From Phaeodactylibacter xiamenensis (GTDB lineage Bacteria > Bacteroidota > Bacteroidia > Chitinophagales > Saprospiraceae): a stretch of DNA of 64,000 nt. The notes under the pieces were generated by a model. That model searched no databases, was not told where the DNA came from, and saw only the letters and a list, made by a program, of their open reading frames with translations. Positions 63,891 through 64,000 of this stretch are shown here, piece after piece; position 1 is the stretch's first letter, and every line of letters starts with the position of its first letter. A program made the position numbers and the translations under genes. The DNA lies in NCBI RefSeq assembly GCF_000759025.1, contig NZ_JPOS01000035.1, positions 62,001 through 126,000 of the forward strand, read 5' to 3'.

Positions 63891-64000
63891 CCGATGGCCT
63901 ACGGTTCAGGGCCCGATATCTACGGCTGATCAGAAATAAGTGGTGGAAGGGGAGAGAAGCGTACACCTTTGTACCATCACTCACAAATACCTAATCTGAT

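Overview
The window looks like a chromosomal segment of a marine or aquatic member of the Bacteroidota, most likely a Saprospiraceae/Lewinella-type bacterium (this placement is inference). The evidence is as follows. Giant secreted proteins end in type IX secretion (T9SS) sorting domains of both the CHU_C type and the Por-secretion-tail type. Bacteroidota promoters (TTTG, about 19 nt, TAnnTTTG) recur. Most starts lack a Shine-Dalgarno sequence. A DUF5606 gene and a DUF3078 gene, both characteristic of this phylum, are present. There is a proteorhodopsin with the methionine spectral-tuning residue usual in the group. No rRNA, tRNA, CRISPR array, insertion sequence or prophage was seen.

Layout. 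(1) 1-9949, minus strand: two tandem, paralogous giant surface proteins built from ~100-residue Cys/Asp-rich repeats. The first runs off the window edge. The second also carries fourteen 41-residue repeats and a CHU_C sorting domain. (2) 10198-15209: a TreS-maltokinase fusion whose GH13 nucleophile is replaced by Thr, a DUF1801 protein, a secreted TonB-C-domain protein and an acyl-ACP thioesterase. (3) 15495-35590: one uninterrupted str-S10-spc-alpha cluster of 33 genes from rpsL to rplQ, including fusA, secY, map, infA and rpoA. It has several internal promoters and many intergenic hairpins. (4) 35727-37824: a DUF3078 outer-membrane protein, a truncated sensor-propeller gene and a gene-poor stretch. 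(5) 37825-46405: an ~2,860-residue adhesin-like protein (DUF11-like, HYR-like, dockerin-like and cohesin-like regions, T9SS tail), interrupted by an in-frame TAG and a later +1 frameshift. (6) 46600-52931: a TonB-dependent receptor, a small membrane-protein pair, and a two-gene fatty-acid beta-oxidation operon. (7) 52914-57552: a sensor histidine kinase facing a light-energy module crtY-blh-proteorhodopsin. (8) 57924-63890: a membrane-anchored protein of unknown function, an M3 oligopeptidase, a DUF5606 protein, a LETM1-related/TerB-like protein and adenosine deaminase.

How the parts work together. The ribosomal cluster is the conserved core. The light module is self-contained from lycopene onward: CrtY makes beta-carotene, Blh cleaves it to retinal, and the opsin uses retinal to pump protons. 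Residues DTE plus Met mark a green-absorbing proton pump, and a Gly in the fifth helix opens the fenestration associated with carotenoid antennas. The module is bracketed by 14-bp direct repeats, each accompanied by the same 9-bp word, with a third partial copy at the opsin start. I regard this as the most intriguing undescribed structure in the window, followed by the nucleophile-less TreS domain and the interrupted, compositionally mosaic adhesin gene.
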